DNA of 64,000 nt from positions 23,329-87,328 of the forward strand of contig CAKSJG010000009.1 of assembly GCA_934463165.1 (NCBI GenBank), given 5' to 3'. The position numbers and the translations under genes were made by a program. Below, piece after piece: positions 8,660-16,495 of this stretch. Numbering within the stretch: the stretch's first letter is position 1; each line of letters begins with the position of its first letter. Below the pieces are notes generated by a model, which saw nothing but the letters and a program-made list of their open reading frames with translations, searched no databases and had not been told where the DNA came from. Source of the DNA: an uncultured Clostridia bacterium (lineage in GTDB: Bacteria; Bacillota; Clostridia; UMGS1810).

Positions 8660-9496
8660 TTATAAATTCATAAATCCGCTTCCGAGGATTTCACTGCTTG
8701 TCGTTATTATAATAAACGCATTCGGGTCAATTGTTTTTATTTTCTTTCTGAGCTTCGGTGCTTCAAATCTTCCGCATACGGTGTGAAGCATTGATTTTTT
8801 ATCGTTTGTATACGCTCCGGAAACATTTCCCACAGTTACTCCGCGTTCAAGACTTGTCATTATATATTTTGAAATTTCATTTCCCTTTTCGGTTATTACA
8901 ACAAAATATTTGCACGCATTCAGATTATCAATAACCATATCAACGACAAAAGCTTTAGCCAAAAGGCCTGCAAGAGAAAACATCCCCGTTTTGACGCCAA
9001 ACACGGCGAACGCCCCGACGGCTACCGCAAAATCTACGGTAAGCACAGCTTTTCCCACATCTATCGGTGTGTATTTTTTAATTATCAGCGCCAGAATATC
9101 CGTTCCTCCGGATGATGCGTCGGCATGAAAGATAAGAGCACAGGCAATCGAAGAAAGAATAACGGAATATATAAGCTCAAGCAGCGTTTCGTCGGTTATC
9201 GGGGCACTGAGCGGCACCATAAATCCGATGGCATATGTCATTGCCGAATAAAGCATGCTGCAATATACCGTCTTTGCGCCGAAGCCTTTTCCCAAAACGG
9301 CAAATCCGACAATCAAAAGCAAAAGATTCAGACCCCATATCCATACGGGTGCCGAAATCGGTGTTATCTTTGCAAGAATAACTCCGAGTCCCGATACTCC
9401 TCCGGTTGAAAAATTGTTTGGTATCTCAAAAAAATATACGCTTAGCGAAAGAATTATGCAGCCTGCTGTCATTTTCACAAAATTTTTTACATTCAT
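8660..9496 (-). CDS. YitT family membrane protein (YitT + DUF2179)
   Basis: The 278-residue product has about five to six hydrophobic segments in its first 200 residues, followed by a soluble C-terminal DUF2179-like domain (KYFVVITEKGNEISKYIM...). The pattern NNFSTGGVSGLGVI and the ASSGGTDILALII loop are typical of YitT proteins, whose biochemical role is unsettled. The start was set at ATG 9496, which has an AAAGGGTG ribosome site 11 bases upstream, in preference to a GTG four codons earlier that overlaps that site. It lies 29 bases beyond the end of the M55 gene on the same strand, so co-transcription is likely. Confidence 0.9.
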   Translation of the reverse strand: MNVKNFVKMTAGCIILSLSVYFFEIPNNFSTGGVSGLGVILAKITPISAPVWIWGLNLLLLIVGFAVLGKGFGAKTVYCSMLYSAMTYAIGFMVPLSAPITDETLLELIYSVILSSIACALIFHADASSGGTDILALIIKKYTPIDVGKAVLTVDFAVAVGAFAVFGVKTGMFSLAGLLAKAFVVDMVIDNLNACKYFVVITEKGNEISKYIMTSLERGVTVGNVSGAYTNDKKSMLHTVCGRFEAPKLRKKIKTIDPNAFIIITTSSEILGSGFMNL

Positions 9497-9525
9497 TAAA
9501 GTCGGCACACCCTTTTATGTGAATA

Positions 9526-10308
9526 TTAAAACTTCAGATTCTCGTACGAAGCGGTTTTGAGTATTGTTTTTTTGAGCGTTCGTGCACCGACTCTTACGGC
9601 ATTGCCGGTGCATTTGCTTAAATCCTCTTCGCACATGTCACTTCTGTAATATGTAAGCTCTATATTTGCCGGATAGGATATTGAAAGCGGTTTAATTTCT
9701 TTGTAAATTTTTACAGCCTTAACAATTGCGTCTTCCAAAATTTTGTCTGCATCCGGATAATCGAAACACATATTTCTGCATTTTGCTTTTTTTACGGGCG
9801 CGGTAATTATCTCGGGCACGTATTCTTTTGCCTGAGCGCATGCCGTTTCATCCCCCGAGCACATAGCTATCGGCACGCCGTATGCACCGCAATATACGGC
9901 ATGGATGCCGAGCTCGCTGAATTCTTTGCCGTTTATTTTGTAGCTGAACCAACGTGCGGAGCTTATTGTATGATCAAGAAATCCGCCGAGAGTGCCTGCT
10001 CTTGCGTGAGAACCGAGTTCGATCTGAAAATCTATTTTTCCGCCCGAAATCAGCTTTTGCCAATCGCGGATGTCTGTTTTTATTGCGTACGGCACGATGT
10101 TTTCGGGATTTATATTTCCTCCGCCGCCGTGACCGTCAAGATAATATATGTTTTCCGCTCCGTTTTTTCGGCATACATCCGCTGCGAAATTCAATGATTC
10201 TTCCAGTCTGCGGCATGCATATGCATACTCATCGGACGAATTGTCAACGCATTTTATCGATGTGACACCGCTTATTCCTTCAAGATCTGTCAGTATAAAA
10301 ATATTCAT
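9526..10308 (-). CDS. M55 family D-aminopeptidase (DppA-like)
   Basis: The 260-residue protein belongs to the M55 zinc D-aminopeptidases, self-compartmentalised cytoplasmic enzymes acting on D-amino-acid peptides. Visible motifs match DppA: TDLEGISG near residues 6-13 for the first metal ligands, DGHGGGG, GSHARAGT, and MCSGDETACAQ carrying the cysteine reported as nucleophile. The start at 10308 is supported by GGAGG 11 bases upstream; an upstream ATG would contain that ribosome site inside the gene. The role is probably cell-wall peptide recycling or use. It precedes the YitT-like gene. Confidence 0.92.
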   Translation of the reverse strand: MNIFILTDLEGISGVTSIKCVDNSSDEYAYACRRLEESLNFAADVCRKNGAENIYYLDGHGGGGNINPENIVPYAIKTDIRDWQKLISGGKIDFQIELGSHARAGTLGGFLDHTISSARWFSYKINGKEFSELGIHAVYCGAYGVPIAMCSGDETACAQAKEYVPEIITAPVKKAKCRNMCFDYPDADKILEDAIVKAVKIYKEIKPLSISYPANIELTYYRSDMCEEDLSKCTGNAVRVGARTLKKTILKTASYENLKF

Positions 10309-10417
10309 ACGGCAGTTTACCTCCATGTATTTAATAAAACTATTATAAGTCCGCAGGCGCGAAAAAACAATTCCGGTAACTGACATGATACTATGAAAAA
10401 ATGACTTTGTTTAAAAA

Positions 10418-11206
10418 TCATGTGTCAAAGTTTTTTCGGTATTTTGCCGGACTGAAGCCCGTCAGCTTTTTAAACAGAACCTGAAAATGTGAAAAAGAAT
10501 CAAATCCGCATGCTTCTGAAATGTATGAAATGGGATCATCCGAGTTTTCCAAAAGATATTTTGCACGGTTCATTCTTATATTTGTCAGGTAGACATGCGG
10601 AGTAAGCCCGGTTGACTTTTTGAAAAGTCTTAAAATATACAAAGGTACATACCCCGAAACATATCCGAGAGTTTCCAGAGTTATTTTCTCCGAATAATGA
10701 TTTTTCATGTATTCAATGCATGCGTTAACCTCGGGCATGATCGGATTTTTTTGAGTTGAAATCTCAAAAAGCTCATAGATCAGCCTTAAAACGTATGAAT
10801 TTAAAAGGATTTTACTTCCGATTTTTTCATCGTTATATTGCCTTATGCATTTTTCATACAGCTGACCGATTGCCTCGTTTGCCTTGAAAAACCTCGGAAT
10901 TCCGTCTATAATGGGGAGGGTTTCGCGCTTGCCCGCATCGGCACTGAAAAGGATCGTCATGCATTTAAAATGCGGCATGCTCGACACGGTATCTCCGGGA
11001 CGGATAAACCTGACATGATTTTTTTTGATTTCAAGGCTTTCGCCGTTGACAAACAGCTTTCCTCCTCCTGAGGTATAAAAGCTTGTTTCAAAGCATTCCG
11101 CTGTTCTTTGTCTTGTGCGTGATGTTGCTTTCGGATCTGTTTCAAAATAATGTGCCGAAATAACGTGCGGTGCAAAGTCCGCTTCACCAAACATGGGCTT
11201 ATTCAT
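10418..11206 (-). CDS. AraC family transcriptional regulator of the uronate operon
   Basis: The 262-residue protein has an N-terminal cupin-like ligand region (GGKLFVNGESLEIKKNHVRFIRPGD near residues 45-75) and a C-terminal pair of helix-turn-helix units (about 165-262; ISYISEACGFDSFSHFQVLFKK is the second). The start at 11206 follows a GGAAGTG ribosome site. It is divergent from uxaC with overlapping promoters, so it is inferred to control the uronate operon in response to a sugar or uronate, and probably its own gene. Confidence 0.9.
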   Translation of the reverse strand: MNKPMFGEADFAPHVISAHYFETDPKATSRTRQRTAECFETSFYTSGGGKLFVNGESLEIKKNHVRFIRPGDTVSSMPHFKCMTILFSADAGKRETLPIIDGIPRFFKANEAIGQLYEKCIRQYNDEKIGSKILLNSYVLRLIYELFEISTQKNPIMPEVNACIEYMKNHYSEKITLETLGYVSGYVPLYILRLFKKSTGLTPHVYLTNIRMNRAKYLLENSDDPISYISEACGFDSFSHFQVLFKKLTGFSPAKYRKNFDT

Positions 11207-11259
11207 TTTTTCACTTCCTATCAAGTAAGTTTTTCGAATTTTATTGTTAATTTATGAAA

Positions 11260-11288
11260 TTGACTTTTTGTTTATAATATCATATATT
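11260..11288 (+). promoter_or_regulatory. Promoter of the uxaC operon
   Basis: TTGACT (11260-11265) and TATATT (11283-11288) have a 17-base spacer. It overlaps the regulator's promoter on the opposite strand. Confidence 0.5.
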
Positions 11289-11302
11289 AGTTATATTGTC
11301 AA
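11274..11302 (-). promoter_or_regulatory. Promoter of the divergent araC-type gene
   Basis: Read on the minus strand, TTGACA (11302-11297) and TATTAT (11279-11274) have a 17-base spacer. The two divergent promoters share 11274-11288, so binding of RNA polymerase or regulator at one would affect the other. Confidence 0.55.
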
Positions 11303-11336
11303 TAATATGTAATTTTTGCACGGAGGTGAAAAAGTA

Positions 11337-12692
11337 ATGAATAAGAATTTTTTGCTCGGATCCGATCTTGCCGCAAGTCTGTATAACGGTGCTGCAAAAG
11401 ATCTCCCGATAGCGGACTGGCACAATCATCTGTCGGTTGCGGATATGCGCCGCGATACCGTATTTGACGATATCACACAGCTTTGGATCGAAAAAGATCC
11501 GTATAAACACAGGGCTATGCGCATATGCGGCGTTGAAGAAAGATATATTACCGGTGATGCCGATAATTACGAAAAATTTTTAAAATGGAGCGAGACACTC
11601 GAAAAAATTATCGGAAATCCGGTGTATATATGGTCATGCGCTGAGCTTGAAAAAATATTCGGCATAACGGAGCCCTTGTGTCATGACAGTGCCGCCCGTA
11701 TATGGGATAAAACAAAGAAAATGCTTTCCTCGGGGGAGATATCCAACAACAGTATTTTAGGCAAGTTCAACATAAAATATAACGCGCCGTGCTGTGATAT
11801 AACCGATGACGAAACCGTGTTTTCACATATGAAAGGCTGCTGCCCGTCGCTTCGTGCCGACAGTGTTATTTTCCCGACGGGGGAGTTTATTGCTAAACTG
11901 TCTGAAAAAACGGGGATAAAGGCAGAAAATGCAGATGACTATTTTTCGGCTGTTGAAAGCTCTGTTGATGCTTTATACTATGTCGGCTGCCGCATTGCCG
12001 ATCACTCTTTGGACGACGGCTTTGAATACAGCTGCGACGACGGCAGGAATGCCGAAAGATTCGGCAAGCTGCTTTGCGGCGGTGAGCTTGAAAAGGTAGA
12101 CAAAATGCGGCTTGCTTCTTTCATCATGTGCAAAATTGCGGAAATATATGCAAAGAAAAACATGACGCTTCTTTTACATATTGGTGCTCAAAGACGCACC
12201 AGCGACAGACTTTTTGACATAGCAGGTGCCGCAGGAGGTTATGCCGCCATCGGAACACGGTTTGACGTGAATAACATTATAGCGCTTCTTCGTGATATTG
12301 AAAAAAATAAACACGGTCTGCCAAAAACAATACTCATACCGCTGAATCCGTCGGACGCAGCCGCGATATCGGTGCTTGCCGGGTCGTTTTCAAAAGACGG
12401 TGTAAGCTCGGTTGTATCGGAGGGGCCGGCATGGTGGTGGTGCGATCATTCATTCGGCATCAAAAACGTTTTGGAAAGCGTAAATGCATATTCGGTTTTA
12501 TCCGAATTTGTCGGGATGACAACCGATTCAAGAAGCGTGCTGTCATTTGTCAGACACGATTATTTCCGAAGAATACTGTGTTCATTTGTTGCCGGAAAGG
12601 CAGGAAGCGGCGAAATGCCCGACGATTTTGACATACTGTGTAATTTGATAAGAAAAATTTCATATGAAAATTCCGCAAAAATTTTTAATTAA
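11337..12692 (+). CDS. uxaC: Glucuronate (uronate) isomerase
   Basis: The 451-residue cytoplasmic enzyme converts D-glucuronate to D-fructuronate or D-galacturonate to D-tagaturonate, the first step of hexuronate catabolism. The family marks are visible: IADWHNHLS near residue 27 gives the H-x-H metal site, and the C-terminal half contains HIGAQRR and AWWWCDH. GGAGGTG precedes the ATG. It heads an operon with a GH39-like glycosidase and an SDR. The length is near the family norm (about 465). No mannonate dehydratase (uxuA) is seen in this window, so the pathway must be completed elsewhere. Confidence 0.95.
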   Translation: MNKNFLLGSDLAASLYNGAAKDLPIADWHNHLSVADMRRDTVFDDITQLWIEKDPYKHRAMRICGVEERYITGDADNYEKFLKWSETLEKIIGNPVYIWSCAELEKIFGITEPLCHDSAARIWDKTKKMLSSGEISNNSILGKFNIKYNAPCCDITDDETVFSHMKGCCPSLRADSVIFPTGEFIAKLSEKTGIKAENADDYFSAVESSVDALYYVGCRIADHSLDDGFEYSCDDGRNAERFGKLLCGGELEKVDKMRLASFIMCKIAEIYAKKNMTLLLHIGAQRRTSDRLFDIAGAAGGYAAIGTRFDVNNIIALLRDIEKNKHGLPKTILIPLNPSDAAAISVLAGSFSKDGVSSVVSEGPAWWWCDHSFGIKNVLESVNAYSVLSEFVGMTTDSRSVLSFVRHDYFRRILCSFVAGKAGSGEMPDDFDILCNLIRKISYENSAKIFN

Positions 12693-12706
12693 AAAGGAGA
12701 ACGACA

Positions 12707-14200
12707 ATGGTAAAAATCAATTCTGAAAACGTTGTAAAAAAGATTCATAATTTCTGGAGTAACATTCATTTTCACCCTACGGACGCAGCGGAGGACATCT
12801 GGGGCAGAAGAATTTTGGATAATGTTGCAAAGGATAACGTTGCAAAATATGTTCGTCTGTATGTCATGACGGAGGATATCGTAAGCGAAGATGAAAACGG
12901 CAATCTTCAATATGACTACACCGTGTCGGACAAAAGACTTGACTACATGGTTGAAAAGGGCTTTGATCTGCTTTTGTGCTTTGCATATACTCCGATGTGC
13001 ATGGCGTCCGACAAGCTTTGTGTTTCGGAATATTTAAGATACAAGGATAAAAGAATAAACACTTCTGCTCCGAAAAGCTTTGACCAATGGGAGGAAGTGT
13101 GCTTTGAATACACCAAGCATCTTGCGGAGAGATACGGCGCGGAAAGGGTAGGTAAGTGGTATTTTCACTGCTGGAATGAGCCGGATTGGAAATATTTCTG
13201 GATGTCGGACTGTGATGACGAAAACCTTAAGCAGCAAAACTATTTTAAGCTGTATGATGCATTTGCAAAGGGAGTCAGAAAAGCTTCCGAGACGGTTAAA
13301 ATCGGTGGCCCGTCACTTGCTTTTCCGACGGATTTTCTAAGAAACTTTTTGCGGCACATAAAAAATACATACGGAGCACATTCAAACAACTTTAACTTTC
13401 TGTCTGTTCATACATACGGTGATTTTCCGGATGATCTTGAAAAGACAAAAAATATTAATCCGGAAAATGCCATGAACAAATTTTTGGTGTATTGCCGTAT
13501 AGCGGAAGAAGAGGGCTTCGGAGGCATAGAAATCATAAATGACGAATGGGAGGCATGCTCAAACGGTTTTTCAAATACAGATGAGTATAAGTGCCTTGAA
13601 TACAGAAATACCGAAAAATTTTCGGCGCATTTTATATCGTTAATCGACTGTTACCTGAAAAACAGCATAGACATTTCAAAAATGATGATATGTCTTTCGG
13701 GTCAGCACAATTTAAAGCGTGAATTTGAGGGATACAGAAGCTTCTTTACCATGAGCGGATTTAAAAAACCGATATATAATGCCTATGTTCTTTCCGCAAT
13801 GCTCGGAAATATTATGATTGAGTGCGAAAATGACGATAAAATCGGCGTTATCCCCACAAAGGATGATGACGGAAATATTATAATAGCTCTGTATTATACG
13901 GATTCGAGGCTTTCCGTCCGTTTGGAAAATAAGCTTATCCGCTTAAGTGTTAAGCTTTCGGACGTAAAATATAAGGCATGTCACTACAGAATTGACGGAA
14001 ATAACTGCAATTCGTATGCGGAGTGGTGCAGATGCGGAAAGCCCGAAAATCCGGATCAGGATGAAAGAGAGCGTATTTTTGAAGCAGGTGAGCTTAAGCC
14101 GTGGTATGCCGATGACAGTGTATACAGCGGTGAATATGAGACGGATATATTAATGACGCATGACAGCGTATCGTTTATAAAGCTTACAAAGTGTAAATAA
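12707..14200 (+). CDS. GH39-like glycoside hydrolase
   Basis: The 497-residue protein lacks a signal peptide and is probably cytoplasmic. It has the TIM-barrel landmarks of clan GH-A and GH39: acid/base motif HCWNEPDW near residue 160, and the candidate nucleophile in IINDEWEA near 280. N-terminal RLYVMTED and central NFLSVHTYGDFP also fit. GH39 contains beta-xylosidases and alpha-L-iduronidases. The uronate context makes release of a uronic acid, or xylose from a glucuronoxylan fragment, plausible but unproven. AAGGAGA precedes the start, 14 bases after uxaC. Confidence 0.85.
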   Translation: MVKINSENVVKKIHNFWSNIHFHPTDAAEDIWGRRILDNVAKDNVAKYVRLYVMTEDIVSEDENGNLQYDYTVSDKRLDYMVEKGFDLLLCFAYTPMCMASDKLCVSEYLRYKDKRINTSAPKSFDQWEEVCFEYTKHLAERYGAERVGKWYFHCWNEPDWKYFWMSDCDDENLKQQNYFKLYDAFAKGVRKASETVKIGGPSLAFPTDFLRNFLRHIKNTYGAHSNNFNFLSVHTYGDFPDDLEKTKNINPENAMNKFLVYCRIAEEEGFGGIEIINDEWEACSNGFSNTDEYKCLEYRNTEKFSAHFISLIDCYLKNSIDISKMMICLSGQHNLKREFEGYRSFFTMSGFKKPIYNAYVLSAMLGNIMIECENDDKIGVIPTKDDDGNIIIALYYTDSRLSVRLENKLIRLSVKLSDVKYKACHYRIDGNNCNSYAEWCRCGKPENPDQDERERIFEAGELKPWYADDSVYSGEYETDILMTHDSVSFIKLTKCK

Positions 14201-14216
14201 GAAAGAAGGACTTTTT

Positions 14217-15068
14217 ATGAATGATAAATATTATGAAAATAAGGTTGCCGTGGTGACGGGAGCCGGCGGAACACTTTGCTCCGAAATATCGCTTCACCTT
14301 GCCGAAAAAGGCGCGATAACGGTTCTCATCGGCAGAACGAAAGAAAAACTGCAGAAAACAGCGGACAAAATAGAAAAGGTCGGCGGCAAATGCGTAATTT
14401 TTCCTGCCGATGTGACAGATGAGGCAAAAATAGCTGAGATCGGCGAACGGATAAAGAAAGAATACGGCGCGTGCAGGTTTTTAATAAACGGCGCAGGCGG
14501 AAACAACATAAAAGCAATGACGACGAACATTCAGTTTGATCCGCATGAATTATCGGAAGATAAACCTGACGATATGAGAGGGTTTTTCAATCTTGATATG
14601 TCGGCTTTTGAAAATGTTCTTAAGGTAAACACAATGGGCTCGGTAATACCGACATATGTTTTTGCGCGCCAAATGGCGGAGTCGGGGGAGGGCTGCATAA
14701 TCAATTTTGCGTCAATGAACAGCTATCGTCCGCTCACAAGGGTTGCGCCGTATGCAATGAGCAAGGCGGCTGTGGTTAACATGACGCAGTGGTTTGCAAC
14801 ATATCTTGCAACGGCAAACATCCGTGTGAATGCAATTGCTCCGGGCTTCTTTGTAAATGAGAGAAGCAAAAATTATCTCGGCACACCCGAAACAGGGCTT
14901 ACGGCGCGCGGACAAAATGTTATAAACCACACACCAATGGCAAAATTCGGCAGGGCGTCCGATCTTCTCGGTGCTGTGGATTTTTTGACCGACGACAGAA
15001 TGTCTGCATTTGTTACGGGTATCACGCTTGCTGTTGACGGAGGATTTTTGTCGCACAGCGGTATATAA
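14217..15068 (+). CDS. uxuB: SDR oxidoreductase, probable D-mannonate oxidoreductase (fructuronate reductase)
   Basis: The 283-residue Rossmann protein has the SDR cofactor site TGAGGTLCSE near residue 14, INGAGGNN near 90, the catalytic Ser-Tyr-Lys (FASMNS, then YAMSKAA) and the closing TGITLAVDGGF. An insert with the GFFNLDMSAFENVLKVN region and LTARGQNVINHTPM resembles the SDR-type D-mannonate oxidoreductase of Bacillus rather than generic SDRs. With uxaC it would reduce fructuronate to mannonate. It is the last clear gene of the operon, 16 bases after the glycosidase gene. Confidence 0.82.
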   Translation: MNDKYYENKVAVVTGAGGTLCSEISLHLAEKGAITVLIGRTKEKLQKTADKIEKVGGKCVIFPADVTDEAKIAEIGERIKKEYGACRFLINGAGGNNIKAMTTNIQFDPHELSEDKPDDMRGFFNLDMSAFENVLKVNTMGSVIPTYVFARQMAESGEGCIINFASMNSYRPLTRVAPYAMSKAAVVNMTQWFATYLATANIRVNAIAPGFFVNERSKNYLGTPETGLTARGQNVINHTPMAKFGRASDLLGAVDFLTDDRMSAFVTGITLAVDGGFLSHSGI

Positions 15069-15084
15069 TAATCTCAAATAACGA

Positions 15085-15113
15085 TTGATTTTTTCCTGCC
15101 TTTGTGATAAAAT
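15085..15113 (+). promoter_or_regulatory. Promoter for the YesL-like gene
   Basis: TTGATT (15085-15090) and TAAAAT (15108-15113) have a 17-base spacer, about 34 bases before the start codon. Confidence 0.5.
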
Positions 15114-15146
15114 ATAGATATTCAATCCGAAAGGTAAGGAAGCATT

Positions 15147-16001
15147 ATGGCAAAAATTATAACCAAAGATACAAAACCCGGAAAGGGAATATCAAAAAAC
15201 GAGCCGGAAAAACGTCGGTTTTTTCTCTTTTTTGAGCTTATAGGCACAAAAATACGCAAGCTTACGGAGCTTAATCTGTTATATACAATTATGCTCATTC
15301 CGCTTTTTACCGGCTTGTATTTCTCTCTTGATTTAAATACGGATATATACGCAAAACCGATTTTTACGATTCATCCCGATGTCGTAAGCCTTATCATACT
15401 TGCGGCATCGGTGTTTGTGACGGGTCCCGCAACGGCAGGTTTTGTGTATGTATTAAGAAATATGCAGCGCAGGGAGCATGCGTGGGTAGTGAGCGATTTT
15501 TTTGCGCAGTTCAAAAAGAATTATCTTCAGGGCATAGCCGTGAGCGCGCTTGACCTCATCTGCTGTACGGTGCTTTATGTTGCGTTTAATTTTTATGTGT
15601 ATATAATGCCCGCCGACGCGCCCGAAATGGGATCTCTTTTTCCGATTGCCGGCGCGGTGTTCACGGCGGCGCTTGCTTTTATTTATATCTGGGCACACTA
15701 TTATATATACACAATGATGGTGACGTTTTCGCTTAAGTTTTCGGATCTTTTCAAAAATTCTTTAATGTTTTCGCTGGCAAGGCTTCCGCTTAATATTTTT
15801 ATAACCGCGGTTCTTGCGGTTGTCATTGTCGGTTTTCTGCTTCTGTTTACGGTGAGCATCATTGCCGCGGCGGCAGTATTTGCGCTTGTGCTTTTGTCGC
15901 TTTCGGGATTCTTTGTTGTGTTTGCAACGTATCCGACGATAGACAAATTCATGCTTCAAAAGGCAACCAAAAAAACAAGGGTTTTGAATACGAGGAGTTA
16001 A
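15147..16001 (+). CDS. YesL/DUF624 family membrane protein
   Basis: The 284-residue product has a charged N-terminus (about 45 residues) and five or more hydrophobic segments. The pattern LNLLYTIMLIPLFTGLYFS, the conserved GPATAGFVYVLRNM loop, and HAWVVSDFFAQFKKN are typical of YesL proteins. These are often found near sugar-uptake or glycan-degradation genes but have no settled function. An AAGGAAG ribosome site precedes the ATG. It is followed four bases later by rnhA. Confidence 0.88.
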   Translation: MAKIITKDTKPGKGISKNEPEKRRFFLFFELIGTKIRKLTELNLLYTIMLIPLFTGLYFSLDLNTDIYAKPIFTIHPDVVSLIILAASVFVTGPATAGFVYVLRNMQRREHAWVVSDFFAQFKKNYLQGIAVSALDLICCTVLYVAFNFYVYIMPADAPEMGSLFPIAGAVFTAALAFIYIWAHYYIYTMMVTFSLKFSDLFKNSLMFSLARLPLNIFITAVLAVVIVGFLLLFTVSIIAAAAVFALVLLSLSGFFVVFATYPTIDKFMLQKATKKTRVLNTRS

Positions 16002-16005
16002 TTTT

Positions 16006-16470
16006 ATGAAAAGGGTATCCATATATACAGACGGCGCATGCAGCGGGAATCCCGGCAAGGGAGGCTACGGAGTTATTTTGTCATACAACGGAAACACAAA
16101 GGAGCTTTCGGCGGGGTATGAGTGTACAACCAACAACCGTATGGAGCTCATGGCGGTGATTGCGGGTCTTTCGGCGCTTAAAGAGCCGTGTGAGGTTGAT
16201 CTTTACAGCGATTCAAAATATTTTATAGATTCCGTGGAAAAAGATTGGATTGGCTCATGGCAGAAAAACGGATGGAAAAACAGCAAAAAAGAGCCGGTTA
16301 AAAACCGTGAATTGTTTGAAGAGATAATACGTCTGCTGTCTGTTCATAAGGTTAGTCTTCACTGGGTTAAAGGCCATAACGGTCATGAGCAGAACGAAAG
16401 ATGCGACGCCCTTGCCGTATCGGCGGCAAAGGGCGGCAATTTGCTTGCGGACAGTGAATATCAGCCTTAA
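16006..16470 (+). CDS. rnhA: Ribonuclease HI
   Basis: The 154-residue endonuclease degrades the RNA strand of RNA-DNA hybrids. The catalytic acidic residues are all visible in family motifs: YTDGACSGNPG (D8), NNRMEL (Glu near 48), YSDSKY (Asp near 70), and the C-terminal VKGHNGHEQNERCD with the His and last Asp. GAGGAG precedes the start. It is convergent with tex, with 25 bases between stops. Confidence 0.97.
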   Translation: MKRVSIYTDGACSGNPGKGGYGVILSYNGNTKELSAGYECTTNNRMELMAVIAGLSALKEPCEVDLYSDSKYFIDSVEKDWIGSWQKNGWKNSKKEPVKNRELFEEIIRLLSVHKVSLHWVKGHNGHEQNERCDALAVSAAKGGNLLADSEYQP

Positions 16471-16495
16471 GCACGAGAGAACTGAACCCTAATGC

